From Massospora cicadina (lineage: Eukaryota; Entomophthoromycota; Entomophthoromycetes; Entomophthorales; Entomophthoraceae): a DNA stretch of 64,000 nt. The stretch is taken from the NCBI GenBank assembly GCA_022478985.1, contig JAKSZP010009259.1:1-64000 (forward strand), written 5' to 3'. Both the position numbers and the translations under genes were made by a program. Of this stretch, positions 50,129 through 61,239 are shown piece after piece (position 1 is the first letter of the stretch; every line of letters starts with the position of its first letter). The notes beneath the pieces were generated by a model. The model was not told the origin of the DNA and did not search any database. It worked only from the letters and a program-made list of their open reading frames with translations.

Positions 50129-51413
50129 TTTAAGTTCAGGAGAGAGCCCCTCCATTTGGATTGTGGGGTGTTCCCTTCCCCATCCATAAAAGGGCCAGAA
50201 GGCTGACAGCCCCCCTTGGTTACCAGGGCAACATCACCCATGTGGTGGATGAGCAGTGGGTCACGGCCTACCTTTAAGAACTCCGTCCCAACTCCAGTCC
50301 TTACATCTGGAGAATTGATGCAGCAAATTGAGGGGATCTGGATTGAGTTGGCAAAGAGTCAGCACCCACATGGGAAAAAGGGGCCAAATGCAATTAATGG
50401 CAACATATCTTTGATTTTAATAGTTATTGATCCCAAAACATTGGCAAAAAAGCTTTATGGGTGCATACTTTTGATGAATAAAGTGTCTAGTGTTAAATCT
50501 TCAGCAAAGCTCGCTGATGGCATTAGTCATTAAGAGACGTTGTTGCAAGTTCAAAACCCTCCCCAAAGTATCATGAACAATACTGATGGGCGTGTACCTT
50601 CTATGAAGAAAGCGCCTAAAGCTGAATCTTCAGTGGAGCTCACTGATGGTATTGGCCATCATTAAAAATTGCTACCAGCTTGATACCCTCCCCAAAAATA
50701 TCAAGACCCTCATCTAATGAACCTTGCTTGGTTGAATGGATGCCAGACTGACTGGTGAAAGCGGGTTGGGTGCCCCAAACCCATTCCCGACCTTTGGGAC
50801 CGCCCCTACATGGAATGGCCTCAGGAGGTTCCCGTCGCCCGTCATGTGAGACACCATTGTGCTAACCATCAAAACCGCAGTAAAACTGCAATTCAGGCTT
50901 CCATGGACAAACTGATAGCAACTAGGCCTGCCACTAATTCTTTCAAAGTCAGTTTTATATACATCCTTTTTTCTACCCTCTCCATTAGTTCACCAGGTTA
51001 GGTCAAATCTTGAGGGCCCCAATCCTGCACTTTCTTATGCTATCCCCTTAATTGATTGTTTTTAAGCAGTTGTAACAAATTGAGAAAATTGATGATCAAC
51101 TTTCTATTTCTAAATCCAATAAAATTCCCACATCTCAAATTCACTTTATATATATATGATGGAATTTAAACTACCCAATCCAATTCTACTTTTCCCAGCA
51201 CCCAGGCCTGCAGGCTCTGTGGTCGTGACAGCCTGGTTTGTTGTCCAGTTGCTATATAAAGTTATGGCCTATTAGCGCTTGCTGGTTTATTCTCTCACAA
51301 CATATTTTAACATCATTCAAGCAGCAGCGCCCCTGGAATTTGGGCTTTCCTCTGGATGATTTTACAACCAGTCTGAAAGGCCAGTATAAACTTTACTTGT
51401 CACTTTAATGACA
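50129..51413 (+). repeat. A3 3' LTR
   Basis: 1285 bp; start eroded (TTTAAGTTC), end TTTAATGACA. Contains U3 frame 50216-50533 and 'GATGATCAACT' near 51091 at the predicted RNA start. Pairs with the split 5' LTR. Confidence 0.87.
50216..50533 (+). pseudogene. U3-encoded frame, A3 3' LTR
   Basis: 105 codons: 'ELMQQIEGIWIELAKSQHPH', 'SSVKSSAKLADGISH'. The RWV-type motif ('THVVDEQWVT') is in an adjacent frame at 50230-50265 because of an indel. It shares the QIE..I..E core with A2. Confidence 0.45.
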
Positions 51414-52000
51414 CTGGGAGGTAAGGTGTGACTAATCATCAAAAGGTTAAGCATATTATTTTGTTTTAACCATATAGCTCAAGAGGTTATGGTGCCTCAT
51501 ATGAACATACTGCATACCCAAAGATAAGTTAATGAGGCGCTTGTTAAAATTTTAGGGTTAAATCAGAGCCTGATTGTGAAAAAACAGGTCTTCATGAGAA
51601 TTGCGCTATTCCATAATGAAACCCTTGTCAAATTTGCTGATTGTTTTTATTTAGAGGCCCAGACGCTGTTGACCTCAAAGATGCTTAATCTGGATGATAC
51701 CATAGCCACTGACATGGCTTGTTTACATAGTAACCCCAACCTCACTATGCACGTCATATCTGTCAAACAAAGATTTAAAATCTGTCTTGGACATTAAAGA
51801 AGCCCTAGTCAATGTAGTTGACATACACAATCCAGAGACCTCCAAAAAAGCTCTCATGAAGCCTCATAGCATATATCATAAAGGAAGTGAAGCCTAAGAA
51901 GGAGGAGAAGCTAAGATGTAACTACTGTAAGAGGAACAACCATACCAAAAATATATGTTTTAAGAAGACCCTTGCCCTTTCTGAGCAGGGATAAGGAAGG
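51414..52000 (+). pseudogene. Gag capsid end and CCHC knuckle of B4
   Basis: 51576-51797: 'RIALFHNETLVKFADCFYLE', 'AQTLL', 'LNLDDTIATDMA', close to B3 Gag ('NETVKDFAQKFYQEAQTLV', 'LNLDDAITAVTSA'). After frameshifts, 'KPKKEEKLRCNYCKRNNHTK' then 'NICF' at 51891-51960 gives an intact CX2CX4HX4C zinc knuckle. Resumes the gag split by A3. Confidence 0.8.
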
Positions 52001-52439
52001 TTGGCTTAAGATCAGGTACTTATAAGGCTGACAAACCCAAAGTACCTGTAAGCAAATCATCGCCTATCACTCATCTTGCTTGCATTGAGATGAACCCAAT
52101 AATGCCTCTAAAGGGGATTAAAAGGACACAGGTTATTACTTCTTTAAGTTAACCCATTGAGCTCACCATTCTTAACTTTTTTGAATGCTAAACATATCAA
52201 TGACGCCCAGGTTCCCAAAGGCACTTACCTCAGTCAAGTTATTGGGTGTCTCAGGATAATTGATACTGCTAGCAATGCTGATCATTACCTTGCTCTGTTG
52301 ATCTGACCCATCCCAAGCATCTACAGTTTCCTGGAAATCAAGAAGAAGTGTCTTGAGACTGCATAAAATCTCAATGCAACGTTCCATCTCAAAGAGGCGT
52401 GAGCCCTTCCACCAAAGTTTAGAGAAGCCATTACCAAAG

Positions 52440-52710
52440 CGAAAGTTTTAAAGCAGAAGGTCTGAGTTATAGCTATATTGGATATGCTTCACCCATTAAT
52501 GTTGTTTTATTATGACTAATCAAGAAGTTCAAGCTCGCCCCAGACCTTATATGCTCTAAAGTATAGTACCGCCAGTCCAAAGGATACCAAGGCAATAGGT
52601 ACATACCAAATCTGCCAATATGAGTTGGCAAGTTAGTTTTCTCAGCTCCCTCAATTACCTTAGACTATATTCAATATGATATACTCAAAGGGACAAAGTT
52701 TATGATTAGA
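52440..52710 (+). pseudogene. Aspartic protease of B4
   Basis: Near 52467 'VIAILDM' then, one frame over, 'SPINVVLL' and 'LIKKFKLAPDL', parallel to B1 'VLAIIDMGSPINVISSRLME'. At 52635-52700 'FSAPSITLDYIQYDILKGTK' matches B1 'VSAPAVVLDNNCYDLLLGTK'. The DTG Gly is lost. The antisense frames at 52172-52387 and 52722-52970 are shadows. Confidence 0.65.
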
Positions 52711-53482
52711 TATGAAGGAGTTTAATAACCTAAAATAAGGATACTTATTATTTCTAAACTATGAAATTCCTTATACTGGGTAATAAAGACTCCAGCAATA
52801 AAATACCCTTGTCTGTTAAAGTACCCTGTTTCTGCTTTACCTTTGCAGTATTCTGTCTCTGGAAGAAACACAAAAAAGCTACCCAAATCAATAGGTGCAA
52901 AAGAGGGCATATCATTTAATTCCGCTGAAGTAAAAATTTTAACCAGGTGAAAAAAAGTTTCCACTAACATACCCCTAAGTATACCCCTGAAATTCTTGCT
53001 ACATATTACTAGTGTCAGTGGAGTAAGTAGGTTTGATAAAGAGCTTTACCAGGAGTCCTCAATTTAGCCTATCATAATCCTATTGAGCCATTACTTGGGA
53101 ATCTAACCAACTAAGTTATCCTAGTCAAAAAATATCTATAGATTAAAAAGGTTAATTACTCCCCATGGATGAAATTGACAAGTTACTTTTATTGGTGCTC
53201 ACCTTAATTTTGGCTTATCTGCAGAAAATACAATTCGCGCTATCCCTCAATTTTAGATATCTGATAAGTTAAATCATGAGGAATTTTGAGAAAGTGAATT
53301 AATATCTCAAGGACTATCAAGATGTTATCTCTATGTCAGATGTTAACTGTGGTTTTAAAGTTTTAATTACACTTAAAAATGCCAGGTATTCTCTCAAAGT
53401 TACTTTGGTGGAATCTCAGAAATAAAAGAATTGAATGAAAAATAATAAATATTGGCTCACAAAAAGACAAACTTGATGAGCT
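52711..53482 (+). pseudogene. PR-RT spacer / pre-RT of B4
   Basis: Mostly unreadable to 53270. 53315-53430 reads 'YQDVISMSDVNCGFKVLITL', then 'KNARYSLKVTLVE', placed like the EEYADIF...pre-RT segment of B1. RT itself is not in the window. Interrupted by R2 and B3. Confidence 0.45.
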
Positions 53483-54290
53483 AGTTAGGGTAATCTGGGG
53501 CCTCCTTATGGCGCAACTGGGGAAAGCTCATGTAATCATTGGTGAGTAGCTAGCACCAGAACCAATAGAGGCACATTGGTTGAGTCCTGTAGTGGCCTGA
53601 AAGAAGTGTGGGATGGTAGTGATGACTGTGCTGACCTGTTCTTGCAGGTGTCTACCCCTCCTTGAGGGGAAAATATGGCATGAAGGGGTATAATTTGGGC
53701 ATGGCGCTTGTCAAATGGCCTCCCCATGAGCTGGAGTTTTAAGGGTGTAGACCCCAGGTCAAGGGAGGGGCAATCCTAGTTGGCTGCGCTTTGGTGCACC
53801 TGCCTACAATAAATGCTGCAGTTTTCCAAGTTGGCCTGAAGCTCGGCTAGCTGCCAGTTCAGTCAGCATGAGCCATATGGTAGAGAAATGGATCATGCAA
53901 AAAAATTAAGACAGATCCAAAAAAGACTCCAATGCTTTCTAAAAAAGGTGTTAGAGAGCACAACTCCGCTAAAGAATTAGGTGACAAAGTGGAGTGCTTT
54001 AGCTTCTACCTCCCATGGTCCTTAAATCCTATGATCACTGGTTCTTATCTCTCACAAGGGGGATGAGAGGCATAGTGTCTGTTCTGGATGGTGCAGACAG
54101 TCTGCCCAGTATGTAAACAGGGTGGGCATATGTCAGTTTGGGGTATTGTAAGCTACAGTAAATTGTGGTTGGGCCCACATCTGGTAGTGCTTAGCTTTGC
54201 ACAGACCTAATGTGGCGGGGCAGTACCCCAAGCCTTCATCCCACAAAGTTGCCTGCACTAGGAGCCCATTGAGGCTTTTCTTATAAAAAA
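53483..54290 (+). mobile_element. R2: ~0.8 kb retroposon, copy 2
   Basis: Collinear with R1 over its length (shared 'gcacctgcctacaataaatg' and 'gatggtagtgatgact'), both ending near an ACTAGGAGCCC...GGCTTTT block then an A-rich tail (ttataaaaaac). Flanks acttgatgag / ccttgatcaa could be a degenerate TSD. Noncoding; the frames within it differ between R1 and R2. Confidence 0.7.
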
Positions 54291-54297
54291 CTACCTT

Positions 54298-54522
54298 GAT
54301 CAATTAAAAGACTTAATATTTATAGCTTTGTGTTGATTCAATTTTGATCTGAACTTTGTAATCTTTGAGATATTGAATCTTTTATAATTTTATGATAGGA
54401 TATTCCTGATCATTCATAGATGACCTGATGAGATCAGAATCACTAATTCCCTCCTCAGCAACCAGTTAAGGAATTTTGGAGTAAAAGAATTGTAGATTGA
54501 CTAACTAGGTAAAACCATGACA
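54298..54522 (-). repeat. Probable 3' LTR of B3
   Basis: The minus strand begins TGTCATGG after purine tract GGAGGGAAAG (complement of 54523-54532). The left end near 54298 is inferred from a TG; no partner LTR lies in the window. About 225 bp if correct, short for this group. Confidence 0.4.
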
Positions 54523-54708
54523 CTTTCCCTCCAAGTTTCAGTCATGAAGGAGGATGAATTTGCAAAATTCCAGGATGAACTCTATTCACAACTACACCCA
54601 TATTAAGTATGTATGATGAAGTATTTAATTACTCTATGGAATAAACCCTATAGGGTTCAGACCAATTAGATTAACTTTTCCATTCAGCTGCCAGAGAAAG
54701 AGTGATAA

Positions 54709-54766
54709 TACATAATATAATCACGACCATCTAGTACTAAAAAAAAAAAATACATAATATAATCAC
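54709..54766. mobile_element. Micro-insertion: 26 bp with oligo(A) and perfect 16-bp TSD
   Basis: tacataatataatcac occurs at 54709-54724 and 54751-54766. Between them lie 14 bp (gaccatctagtact) plus 12 A. This is the footprint of target-primed reverse transcription of a drastically 5'-truncated poly(A) RNA, in plus orientation, within the 3' end of B3. Confidence 0.75.
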
Positions 54767-55650
54767 AATATGATATTTAGGCAAACCAGGCTTATTATGG
54801 TACTTCTATGAGTCTTCTTTTTGGTGGTAAATTCAATTGACTCCATTGCTTCATCTTGTAGGTAAATTATTTTGTCAGCCAGATTTTGCATAACTAAATC
54901 AGAGTTTTTAAGGTCACATCCTACAGGAATAGCTTGAACGCTTAATGGAATTGAAGGATCTCGCCCATAAATACATATAAATTGCAACATTTGCTAATAT
55001 CATGGTTACTAATATGGTAAGATAGCAGAGCACTAGGTAATTATATAATCATCATGATGAATCAGTGGAAGCCATTTTCTTAAAATGGCTACTAAAGTTC
55101 CATTGACTCGTTTAATGGCTCCATTTGTTGATGGGTGATAAGGAACCACAAACTTTTGGGTAATAAATAATTGCGATAATTTGTGTAAAAGTTGATAAGT
55201 AAAGTTAGTACCATTACCAGACATAGGGACTTTAGGACTCACATGATAAGTAATAATTTGGAAGTAGAGGAATAAGGCAGTGGCATAAGCGGAGGGAGTA
55301 GTAAGTGATATGGCCTTAACCCATTTAGTTAGATGGTCAACAGACATAATAATATATTGATGTCCATGCAAGCCTCAGGTCAAGAGTCTTACATTAATAC
55401 TTTCCACTTCAAAAGCTTTAGTAAGTGGGATTACTTGATGTTGTTAGATAGGGTTGAAGGCACCAGGGCTCTTACAAATGAGACAAGCACTGATAGCTTC
55501 CTTGAGAAGTATACATCCATGTTATTCCAATAAACTTTTAACCACACGTGGGTCTTTTTAGACCACCCATGAAAAACTTGGTTATGACCCTCTATAATGG
55601 AGTCAAATTGAGAGTTAGGATGTAGAAAGGGTAACTATTTTGAGTCTACT
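54763..55650 (-). pseudogene. Integrase (B3)
   Basis: 55033-55371: 'MSVDHLTKWVKAISL' (first Asp), 'MSGNGTNFTYQLL' (second Asp lost), 'PSTNGAIKRVNGTLVAILRK' (Glu to Lys). 54763-54990 is downstream ('LQFICIYGRDPSIPL', 'NLADKIIYLQDEAM'). The zinc finger side, 55380-55650, is broken. No chromodomain seen. Confidence 0.83.
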
Positions 55651-55679
55651 TTATTAGATAAAGACCCATCCTGTATCAT

Positions 55680-56560
55680 GGTATCCTTAGTAATGGTCTT
55701 GACAAAGGTTTATTCTTCTTCAGACTCTTTATCCCATAATTTAGGCCTCCCAATTAATCACACAATCTTTTCTCTTTCTCAGGGTCCAAGGTTAACACAG
55801 GTAATTAGACAAACGATTGGCATTAAATGTTTGGATCCAGATCAATGGATAACATAAAGGGTTATAATTTTGCAACTGTAAAGCCCAAAGAGCTAGCATT
55901 CTTCCAAGATCTTTCATATTTTGCAACCATCTTAGGTAAGAATGGTCTGTAATGACAGAAAAATGATTTCCATACAGGAAAGGTCAAAAGTTCTACTCTG
56001 CATAATGACAGCCATAATATATCCCTATGTTATGCTGGTATTTCTCTAAGCCTTGGACAAGGTTTTACTGTAATAAGCTACAGGATGATCAACTTGGTAA
56101 TCATCACATTGTGATAAAATATCTCCAATGACTACATTACTAGCATGAGTATGCAACATATAGGTATATCAAATTGAGGGTAAATTAACACAGGCGCTTT
56201 AGTTAGAGCCTTTCTGAGTAATTGAAGGATTGTTCTTAAGGGGGACTCTTTTGAAGGATACATTATCTGCAATAAATGTAATAAAGATTCAGACATATTA
56301 GTGAATTTAGGTATAAAATGCAATAATATCTTAACATACCTAGGAAGATTTGAATGTCACACAGAATGGTAGGAGGGGATGTTTGATTAATGGCCTTGAT
56401 TTTGTCTAAAAGAGGTTGAATCCCTTTGGCAGAGACCTTATGATCTAGAAACTCCATTTACTTTATAAAACGAGCATTTGGATGCTTGAATTTAGAGAGG
56501 AGATCCAAACCTGCTCAAAAACCTCTTGTAAATGGTACATATACTTGTTAAATTTTTTTA
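55680..56560 (-). pseudogene. RNase H, RT connection and thumb (B3)
   Basis: 56463-56560: RT thumb ('YHLQEVFEQVWISS'). 56263-56457: 'MEFLDHKVSAKGIQPLLDKI' and 'CDIQIFLGMLRYY' (FLG block). 56132-56323: 'LLRKALTKAPVLIYPQFDIP' leading into RNase H, which decays through 55860. 55700-55860 holds linker fragments. Confidence 0.75.
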
Positions 56561-57700
56561 AAATACCATAATTGTGACGGACATTATCCTTCCACATCAC
56601 CATTAAACAGTTAGGCAAGAGGGCCCAGGTGAGGGCCCACAAGCAGGAGAGGACGGCGGCAGTCAGATCCTTAGTCCATTGGCTTGAACAGTTGTTGATG
56701 TAACCTTGGAAGATGGGTAAGGACAATGCTGACATTGAGGAGTACTGTCTGCCTGCCAGAGAGGGCGTACAGAGAGGCGAAGGCATTGTTGAAGTCTAAG
56801 GTATGGTCCATATTCCGTTCAAAATCTAGGTTAATCTCCAAAATCACAATAAATCATCTCAAGATTTTTAAATTTTATTTTCAATTTTGAGGTTTTATTT
56901 GTATATTAGAAGACATAGTTGTCCTAAATACCTTCATTTGGACGTATTATGTCATGAAATAGGGGATATAGGTAATTTAAGTTTGTGAAGTCTGTGTGCA
57001 ACAGGCTATCCACAGGCTTATTTAAAGAAATCAGATTCTGATATTTCCATCTGGGCCCATTTTAGATTGTTCTTTAGGTACATCAGGCATTAAGGAAACT
57101 TTTCAGAATTTAAATTTGTTTATTGAGGATGAATCAGAGCTCATCATTTCCATTTTGTACTTATCACAACTTTCAAATTAAAATTTATTAGAATTTTCTG
57201 GTAGCTTCTAATTTGCTAGGCTGCTGTTTTCCTCTACTCTAAACAATTCCACTTTTAGCATAGTCTTGGTTGGCAGCTCTGATTCACTGGACTTCCCTTC
57301 ACTGTGGCTCTTAGTATTCTCATCTCACAGCAGATTCATCTTAGCAGCTCCTGATTCTCTGAGCTTCCCTTTACCATGGTTCTTGATGTTTCCATTATTG
57401 GCATAATTTAATTTGGCAGATCCCAATTTTCTGGGCTGCCTTTTGCCATTGTTGTTGTCATTCCTCAGTTCAGAAGATATTGAGTTAATGACCTTTAATT
57501 GGCCTAATCGCCATTTTTGTCAGCCCTTGCCACCTCCACTCACAGGTTTAATTGATTTTTCAGCATCCTAACCATTAAATGACATGTTTAGGGTCATTGC
57601 ACTTGAACCCTATGATTTTGATATTTTTATTGATAGTATTGTGAGCCCAAATCTTCGCCTTAGGGGGATCAGGGCTACATAATGGTCAGGCAGCGCCTTG
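56560..57700. other. Unidentified ~1.1 kb insert in B3 RT, with a 72-bp repeat
   Basis: RT palm (catalytic YLDD near 57712-57725) and thumb (56540) are separated by about 1.1 kb without RT similarity. It contains a degenerate minisatellite at 57198-57485 and a GC-richer stretch 56570-56800 with frames on both strands (minus 56463-56786). I do not recognise it and could not find a clear TSD. Confidence 0.5.
57198..57485. repeat. Four ~72-bp tandem units
   Basis: Units begin near 57198, 57270, 57341 and 57413 (spacing 72, 71, 72), each with a variant of ttggcagctctgattcactgg. The period equals 24 codons. The minus strand gives a repeating polar peptide with N-x-x-GK-x-x-x-S/E-x-x-x-AK character ('NDNNNGKRQPRKLGSAKLNY', 'NHGKGKLRESGAAKMNLL'). 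Confidence 0.6.
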
Positions 57701-58710
57701 ATCATCACTGCAATATCATCTAGATATACCAAAACACAAGTCAACTTTATATATCAGAGCATCCCATCCATAGCTCACTGGAAATTAAAGCACATTTTGG
57801 TATGGTTTTACTGAGCTAAATCAATCTGATAGTACCCACTGGCTAAATTTATAGCAGAGAAGTACATAGAACCAGAAAGAAATCTAAGAGAATCATTAAT
57901 CCTAGGTAAGTAGCTGTCTCATTAGGTTGCAGCATCTAGTCTTTAGAACTTCACGACCACTCAATGAGAGCCACCTTTTTTTTACTAGAAGTAAGGGGGA
58001 TGCTCAAAGGCTATTAGAAGGTTTATAACAATCCAGCTTCCAACTATATATGTAACTCCATAGTAACTTGCGCTTCCTCAACGTTAGATTTTTTAAAAGG
58101 GGTTTAGCGCAAATAGGAGGATGTTCCCCAGTTTTAACATATATGTTACCCTTAGTAATCTTGTCAAAATCATAGGTACATTTTTCAAAGTACTGGAACA
58201 TTCCTCAAGTAATTAGTGAACTAATTTTTCTTGTTCTTTAGTAAGATGCTTCCTAATTGTGAGGCCCACAGTAAGAATCACATTATGGGGCTCCAATCCA
58301 AATTCTTGTAAACTTCTGAAAGTTCTAACATCATAGACCAGGATAGAGGCAACAGCTTAACATAGGCTATAGGGTTCTTCCAATCCACAGTTTGGGGCTT
58401 ATCAGTAATATTCACCAGTAAGATGGGTAGCATTCCCATATAATAATAGTCCACTACCCAAGAACATGTTAAAATCTCTAAAAGAAGGATTTAGAACTCT
58501 CTTGATTTGCAATAAATGCCCCTTAGGGATATAAAAATGTAAAAAGGTGTCAATAATAATTTGGACTTGGAGGAATAACAACAGAAATTTGTGGGGAAAA
58601 ATGGGCATACCTTCTTCAATGTTAGATGCTTGGGTAATAGAATAGTCTGAGGTCCTTTCATATGGTATTGAATAGAATAAGACCTCTTTGACCCTTCCAT
58701 TAGACAAGCT
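57700..58710 (-). pseudogene. RT palm, fingers and pre-RT (B3)
   Basis: 57700-57900: 'AINLASGYYQIDLAQ', 'MDGML', 'LTCVLVYLDDIAV' (catalytic YLDD). 58004-58201: pre-RT/fingers ('YDFDKITKGNIYVKTGEHPP'). 58402-58707: PR-RT spacer. Stops throughout. RT is cut by the 56560-57700 insert directly after YLDD. Confidence 0.75.
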
Positions 58711-58779
58711 GAAGTTTAATAATAAATTTGATCACGTTCAGATAAAAGGGAATTTGATAACCCAGAAGTGATAAAAGGA

Positions 58780-59090
58780 GCTAGGATGATTGACAATCCT
58801 GTCAAATTCCTGTAAAAAATGGGTCCCCAAAAGTAAGTCATAATTTTTATTATCCAATACAATAGTGGGTACTTTAAAAGTTTACTTCCCAATATTCAAA
58901 TATAGAGATGAAAAAGCTCCCATTGACCACATGATCTAGGGTCCTGCAGTACCATATTCCTCAAAATGGGAAATATCCGGCATAATTTTGATCTGCTTTA
59001 CCATTTTAGAGGAGACTACATCTACTAGAGAGATTGTATCAATGATAGCTTTAACCTTAACTTGACTTACTTTAGCTTGATTTGAGTAAT
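58780..59090 (-). pseudogene. Aspartic protease (B3), DTG to DTI
   Basis: Minus strand: 'VKAIIDTISLVDVVSSKMVK' (active site DTGS expected), 'EEYGTAGP', 'VPTIVLDNKNYDLLLGTHFL'. Strong parallel to B1 PR. The catalytic Gly is replaced and one stop lies in the middle. Confidence 0.78.
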
Positions 59091-59139
59091 CACAATCCCA
59101 AAAAAAGAAAGTAGTGCTAACAAGGAGGGTAAGGAATAA

Positions 59140-61239
59140 GAAGAATGTTCACTTTATTAAAATTGGCAGGACCTTAGACATCTTGACTCTTACTAAAATC
59201 ATTCTCAAGATGATAAATTTTTGTAGATTTATCTTCTTTTTTCTTTTTATTGGTTTTTTTTTCTTAGGACAAAATTCTTCTGTATGTAAGTACCAATGGC
59301 TATAATTGCACTGGATAGCCCAAGCATTTTCAGACACAGCATAGACCTTAGGATGAGAAGACTTTGGGCTTCATAGGTTTAAGCTCATTCAGATAACTGA
59401 TAGGGTAATATCAATATGGCTTCCTTGATATCTAGGATATTTAAGAAGTTCTTCTTTACAGTGATAAGATATACTTTCAACTGAGTTCTTAAAGAGAATG
59501 CAGACGTAACAGCTGTAATGGCATCATCAAGATTTAACCAGCTGCAGACCACCAAAGTCTGAGCTTCCTGATAAAATTTTTGAGCAAAATCCTTAACAGT
59601 TTCATTTTTAAGGAGTTGTATCCCCATAATGCCTGTTTTAGTAAGAAAAAACTTTGCTCACTCACAAATTCTTTTAGCAAAGCCTTTTTGACTTTGGACC
59701 AAGTAGGAACAAGTCATCAGATGGGGAACCATGATATCCTGTGCTAACTGCATAAGACATTTTGGTAGATAATTTAACTTTTGAAGGTCCTTTGATTCAC
59801 CAAGAGCCTTTGCTTAAAAAGAAAAGAAATGATACTCCCTCCCCAGGATAATACTTATCCTCAAATACCAGTTTAAAACTCATAGGAGCATTAGCAGATA
59901 AGACATGAACCATAAGCTGCTCCAGTTAGGTGGAGACATAAGAGTTAAAGTCAGAGGTTTGGGAGGAATAATGAGGGTGTAAGTTGACAATCTCAATGCA
60001 GATTTTAATAATCTAATGATTTATCTCATAATGCCTACTTGAGCATCCAAACTTCGTGTTAATTTATTAATTTGTCCCTGTTGTGCATGGCATTTAAGCT
60101 CCAAGGAATCAATATTTATTCTGTAGCTTATTTCCTTGGATTTACACTTCTGTAGCAAAATATCAGTGTCCTTAGCCCATTTGCCCAGGTTATTCAGCTC
60201 ATCATATAGGAAATGAAGCAAAAGAAGGGGATTGATAGGTGTAACTTATGGAGTTAAATTACACTATTAGCAACTTTTACAAAATTGCACTCACAACCAT
60301 TCAATCATGTTGGAGAAAAACTAAGAGTAAGCTCAGACGGACAAATAAAGCCTATGGAGCTGGATTGTTGGAGGGGTCCTGGAGGCCCAGGAGGCCTGGG
60401 AGGCCCAACTGTACCAAAGGGTCTGGGAGGTCCATGTGGCCCTACTGGACCAGGAGGTCCACATGGCCAGGTGGTCTAGCTAATCAATAAGGTCTGGTTG
60501 GCCCTCTAAGTCCTATGGGTTCATTGGGCCCATTAGGAGATGGGGACCCACTAGACTGGGAGGACCTTGAACCCTGGGTGAACCCACAATCCCAGGGGTT
60601 TCCTCCACTTTTCTGACCAAAATTTAAAATTTGGAGTATAGCTGCTCAAATTAGAAGAGTCATTTTTTGATTTTTTTTCTTCCACCAACTAAATTTGACT
60701 GGAGAGTCGGGTAAAGTTATCTTTAACTCAACATGAGTTAACTGAACTCTTTCTACTAACTGAGTGCTGATGAGCTATATATTCCATGGACAAATTGAGT
60801 GATTTGTTGCTGCATGTCATTAATAAGATTATAGTTACTAGTAATTGCATCGTGCATATCCTGACTAAACTTGGAGGCAGAATTGAAGAACTCAGAGACA
60901 TAATTGTTAAGATATTGTAGCTCTTTTAATAGGTTAATTATCCCCTGATGATGTATTTCCACTACTTGTAATAAGTGGTACAACATGGGATTCACAAACT
61001 GGCATAAATATAGCTCAGTACTAATCCCAACCAATTAGAGGTCTGATATAAGCCCCTCATTATGGAGGTCACAAAGCTGGCCTAGGACCGAGTAGAACAT
61101 ATGCCAGGAAACTGGATTCCATTGAAAAGTTGTTGGATGGTCTTTTGCAAAGCTTCAGGCTTCATTTGAAAATTTGTAATGAAACTTAAGTTGGGACCAT
61201 TAAGCTCTAAATTAGCATGATTTCCAACGTGGACAGTGC
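59140..61239 (-). pseudogene. Gag (B3): coiled coil, collagen-like, capsid, damaged knuckle
   Basis: N-terminal helical part 60756-61239 ('LLQVVEIHHQGIINLLKELQ', 'INDMQQQITQFVHGI'), Gly-Xaa-Yaa segment 60360-60610, a short coiled coil 60021-60221 ('LGKWAKDTDILLQKCKSKEI'), capsid end 59385-59627 ('NETVKDFAQKFYQEAQTLV'), and 'CNYSHWYLHTEEFC' near 59265-59310, a CCHC knuckle with the second Cys changed to Ser. Followed by a Lys-rich tail. C-right interrupts the N-terminal region at 61240. Confidence 0.75.
60360..60610 (-). other. Collagen-like Gly-Xaa-Yaa segment in B3 Gag
   Basis: The minus strand carries about ten consecutive triplets, most starting with Gly: 'CGPPGPVGPHGPPRPFGTV' then 'GPPRPPGPPGPL' (about 60370-60470). 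Further Gly/Pro triplets occur up to ~60610. The sense is fixed by the flanking Gag frames; plus-strand Gly-Pro frames (60248-60490, 60285-60479) are complement shadows. Confidence 0.65.

Larger units (their letters stand above)
42615..51413 (+). mobile_element. A3: type A chromovirus with a nested solo LTR and R1
   Basis: 5' LTR 42615-43343 plus 44780-45339 (1289 bp combined) and 3' LTR 50129-51413 (1285 bp). Internal 45340-50128 encodes leader, PR, RT, RNase H, IN and chromodomain. Flanks are ctgca before and ctggg after, an imperfect TSD (3/5), so the flank is less certain than for A2. Inserted in B4 gag. Confidence 0.85.
54298..61239 (-). mobile_element. B3: Ty3/Gypsy element with collagen-like Gag, 5' end cut by C-right
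   Basis: Minus strand order from 61239 down: Gag (coiled coil, Gly-Xaa-Yaa, capsid, knuckle), PR, RT (interrupted at 56560-57700), RNase H, IN, PPT, LTR. Related to B1 and B4 in Gag and PR. The 5' LTR would lie beyond the C-right insertion, outside the window. Confidence 0.85.

Noticed and set aside
53536..53727. Frames in R1 and R2 (for example 48934-49263 and 53536-53727, minus) as an R-encoded protein
   Set aside because: Some peptide similarity exists, but indels between R1 and R2 are not multiples of three and no domain is recognisable.
60248..60490. Plus-strand Gly-Pro-rich frames (60248-60490 and 60285-60479) as a collagen-like gene
   Set aside because: Reverse-complement shadows of the Gly-Xaa-Yaa stretch in B3 Gag on the minus strand; GGN and CCN codons mirror each other and the flanking Gag frames fix the sense.
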